Shown here in pieces: positions 63,685 through 64,000 of a stretch of 64,000 bases of DNA. The stretch covers positions 1 through 64,000 of the forward strand of contig JACTNB010000034.1 in the NCBI GenBank assembly GCA_014584345.1, given 5' to 3'. How positions within the stretch are numbered: the stretch's first letter is position 1; every line of letters begins with the position of its first letter. The DNA is from Planctomycetota bacterium. GTDB lineage: Bacteria > Planctomycetota > Planctomycetia > Planctomycetales > Planctomycetaceae. The position numbers and the translations under genes were made by a program. The notes beneath the pieces were generated by a model, which saw only the letters and a list, made by a program, of their open reading frames with translations, had not been told where the DNA came from and searched no databases.

Positions 63685-64000
63685 TCAATTCACGTCGGAG
63701 GGAAAGTTGCGGGATTCTGCCGAACGGGGGAGCAGTAACGGGCCGCCCGGTTCTTCCGCCGTCTTGCCTGGGTAGTCTTTAAGCAGTTCGGGCAAAAAGT
63801 CCTCCTCCAACCGCCGTGCATCCTCGAAGACAAGCCATTTTTGCGAAGGAACCTGGGAAAAGGCCCGGCGAAATCGCGGAGAGTCCGGAGCATCCGGCGA
63901 CACGTTTCGCAAGCACAGCCCCAACGTCTGGTCGGGATACTTCCGGGCAATCTCGCCATAAATTTCTGGATCCTTCTCCCCCGTATCCCCGAATAATAGA
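63685..64000 (-). CDS. APP1-type phosphatase domain protein (DUF2183), partial
   Basis: The frame ends at 63685 and is open to the window end; 105 codons are visible and the N-terminal part lies outside. It begins with LLFGDTGEKDPEIYGEIARK and continues TLGLCLRNVSPDAPD, which matches the catalytic end of the APP1 domain (GDSGQKDPEIY followed by a response to RDV-type motif). The start ATG at 63924 seen in this frame is inside this domain and should not be used. APP1 proteins dephosphorylate phosphatidate in yeast; bacterial members are uncharacterised. The C-terminal tail is polar. Confidence 0.75.
   Translation of the reverse strand, partial: LLFGDTGEKDPEIYGEIARKYPDQTLGLCLRNVSPDAPDSPRFRRAFSQVPSQKWLVFEDARRLEEDFLPELLKDYPGKTAEEPGGPLLLPRSAESRNFPSDVN

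Overview
The window looks like chromosomal DNA of a planctomycete (Planctomycetota). It carries three secreted sulfatases, a hopanoid/squalene HpnC enzyme, an MfnB-type enzyme linked to tetrahydromethanopterin or methanofuran C1 chemistry, an RsbW/STAS partner-switching set, and many proteins with signal peptides or lipoboxes. Genes are dense, ordinary housekeeping genes lie on both strands, and I see no rRNA, tRNA or CRISPR array. The assignment is inferred from gene content.

Region 1 (1 to about 8,612) is an accessory element inserted in comM. Only the 3' part of the comM/yifB AAA+ gene survives, at about 8,613-9,320; the 5' part is not in the window. The element holds mostly small unrecognised genes on the minus strand: a zinc-ribbon-like protein cut by the window edge, a ParB-methyltransferase fusion, an AAA ATPase with a C-terminal helix-turn-helix-like tail, a phage Gp37/Gp68 (DUF5131) protein, and several proteins of 95-160 residues. 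One plus-strand gene next to comM encodes a likely HTH regulator. The intergenic DNA is rich in hairpins. At 4,627-4,843 a block of nested stems follows a promoter almost identical to that of the AAA gene, which suggests an undescribed structured RNA of about 215 nt.

Region 2 (9.3-16.5 kb) has two sulfatases and a minus-strand tetrapyrrole/cofactor group (queD, a CcsA/HemX-like membrane protein, hemA, an RluA-type pseudouridine synthase). Region 3 (16.7-26.6 kb) has rtcB, a methyltransferase, two small membrane proteins, hpnC, a large secreted TolB-PA-M28-PDZ peptidase, an FHA protein and a class IV aminotransferase. Region 4 (27-39.6 kb) has a lipoprotein, an ABM-domain membrane protein, purF, a glycerophosphodiesterase, a FAD dehydrogenase, a UbiA-like protein overlapping mfnB, typA, a CDF transporter and an RlmB-like methyltransferase.

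Region 5 (39.9-45.1 kb) is a sugar or uronate utilisation cluster: an AraC regulator divergent from a tagaturonate-epimerase-like gene, an aldo/keto reductase, a zinc alcohol dehydrogenase and a TIM-barrel isomerase. A 401-bp MITE-like element with 39-bp terminal inverted repeats (45,595-45,995) follows and supplies the stop codon of the gene before it. Region 6 (46-64 kb) holds an RND adaptor, a SpoU methyltransferase, a Coa1-like protein, a YjbQ protein, aroC, an aspartate aminotransferase, moaE-moaD with a giant GlcD/Fe-S fusion, recQ, purQ, a LOG protein, a third sulfatase, two tandem RsbW-like kinases with a STAS protein, and an APP1-type phosphatase cut by the window end.
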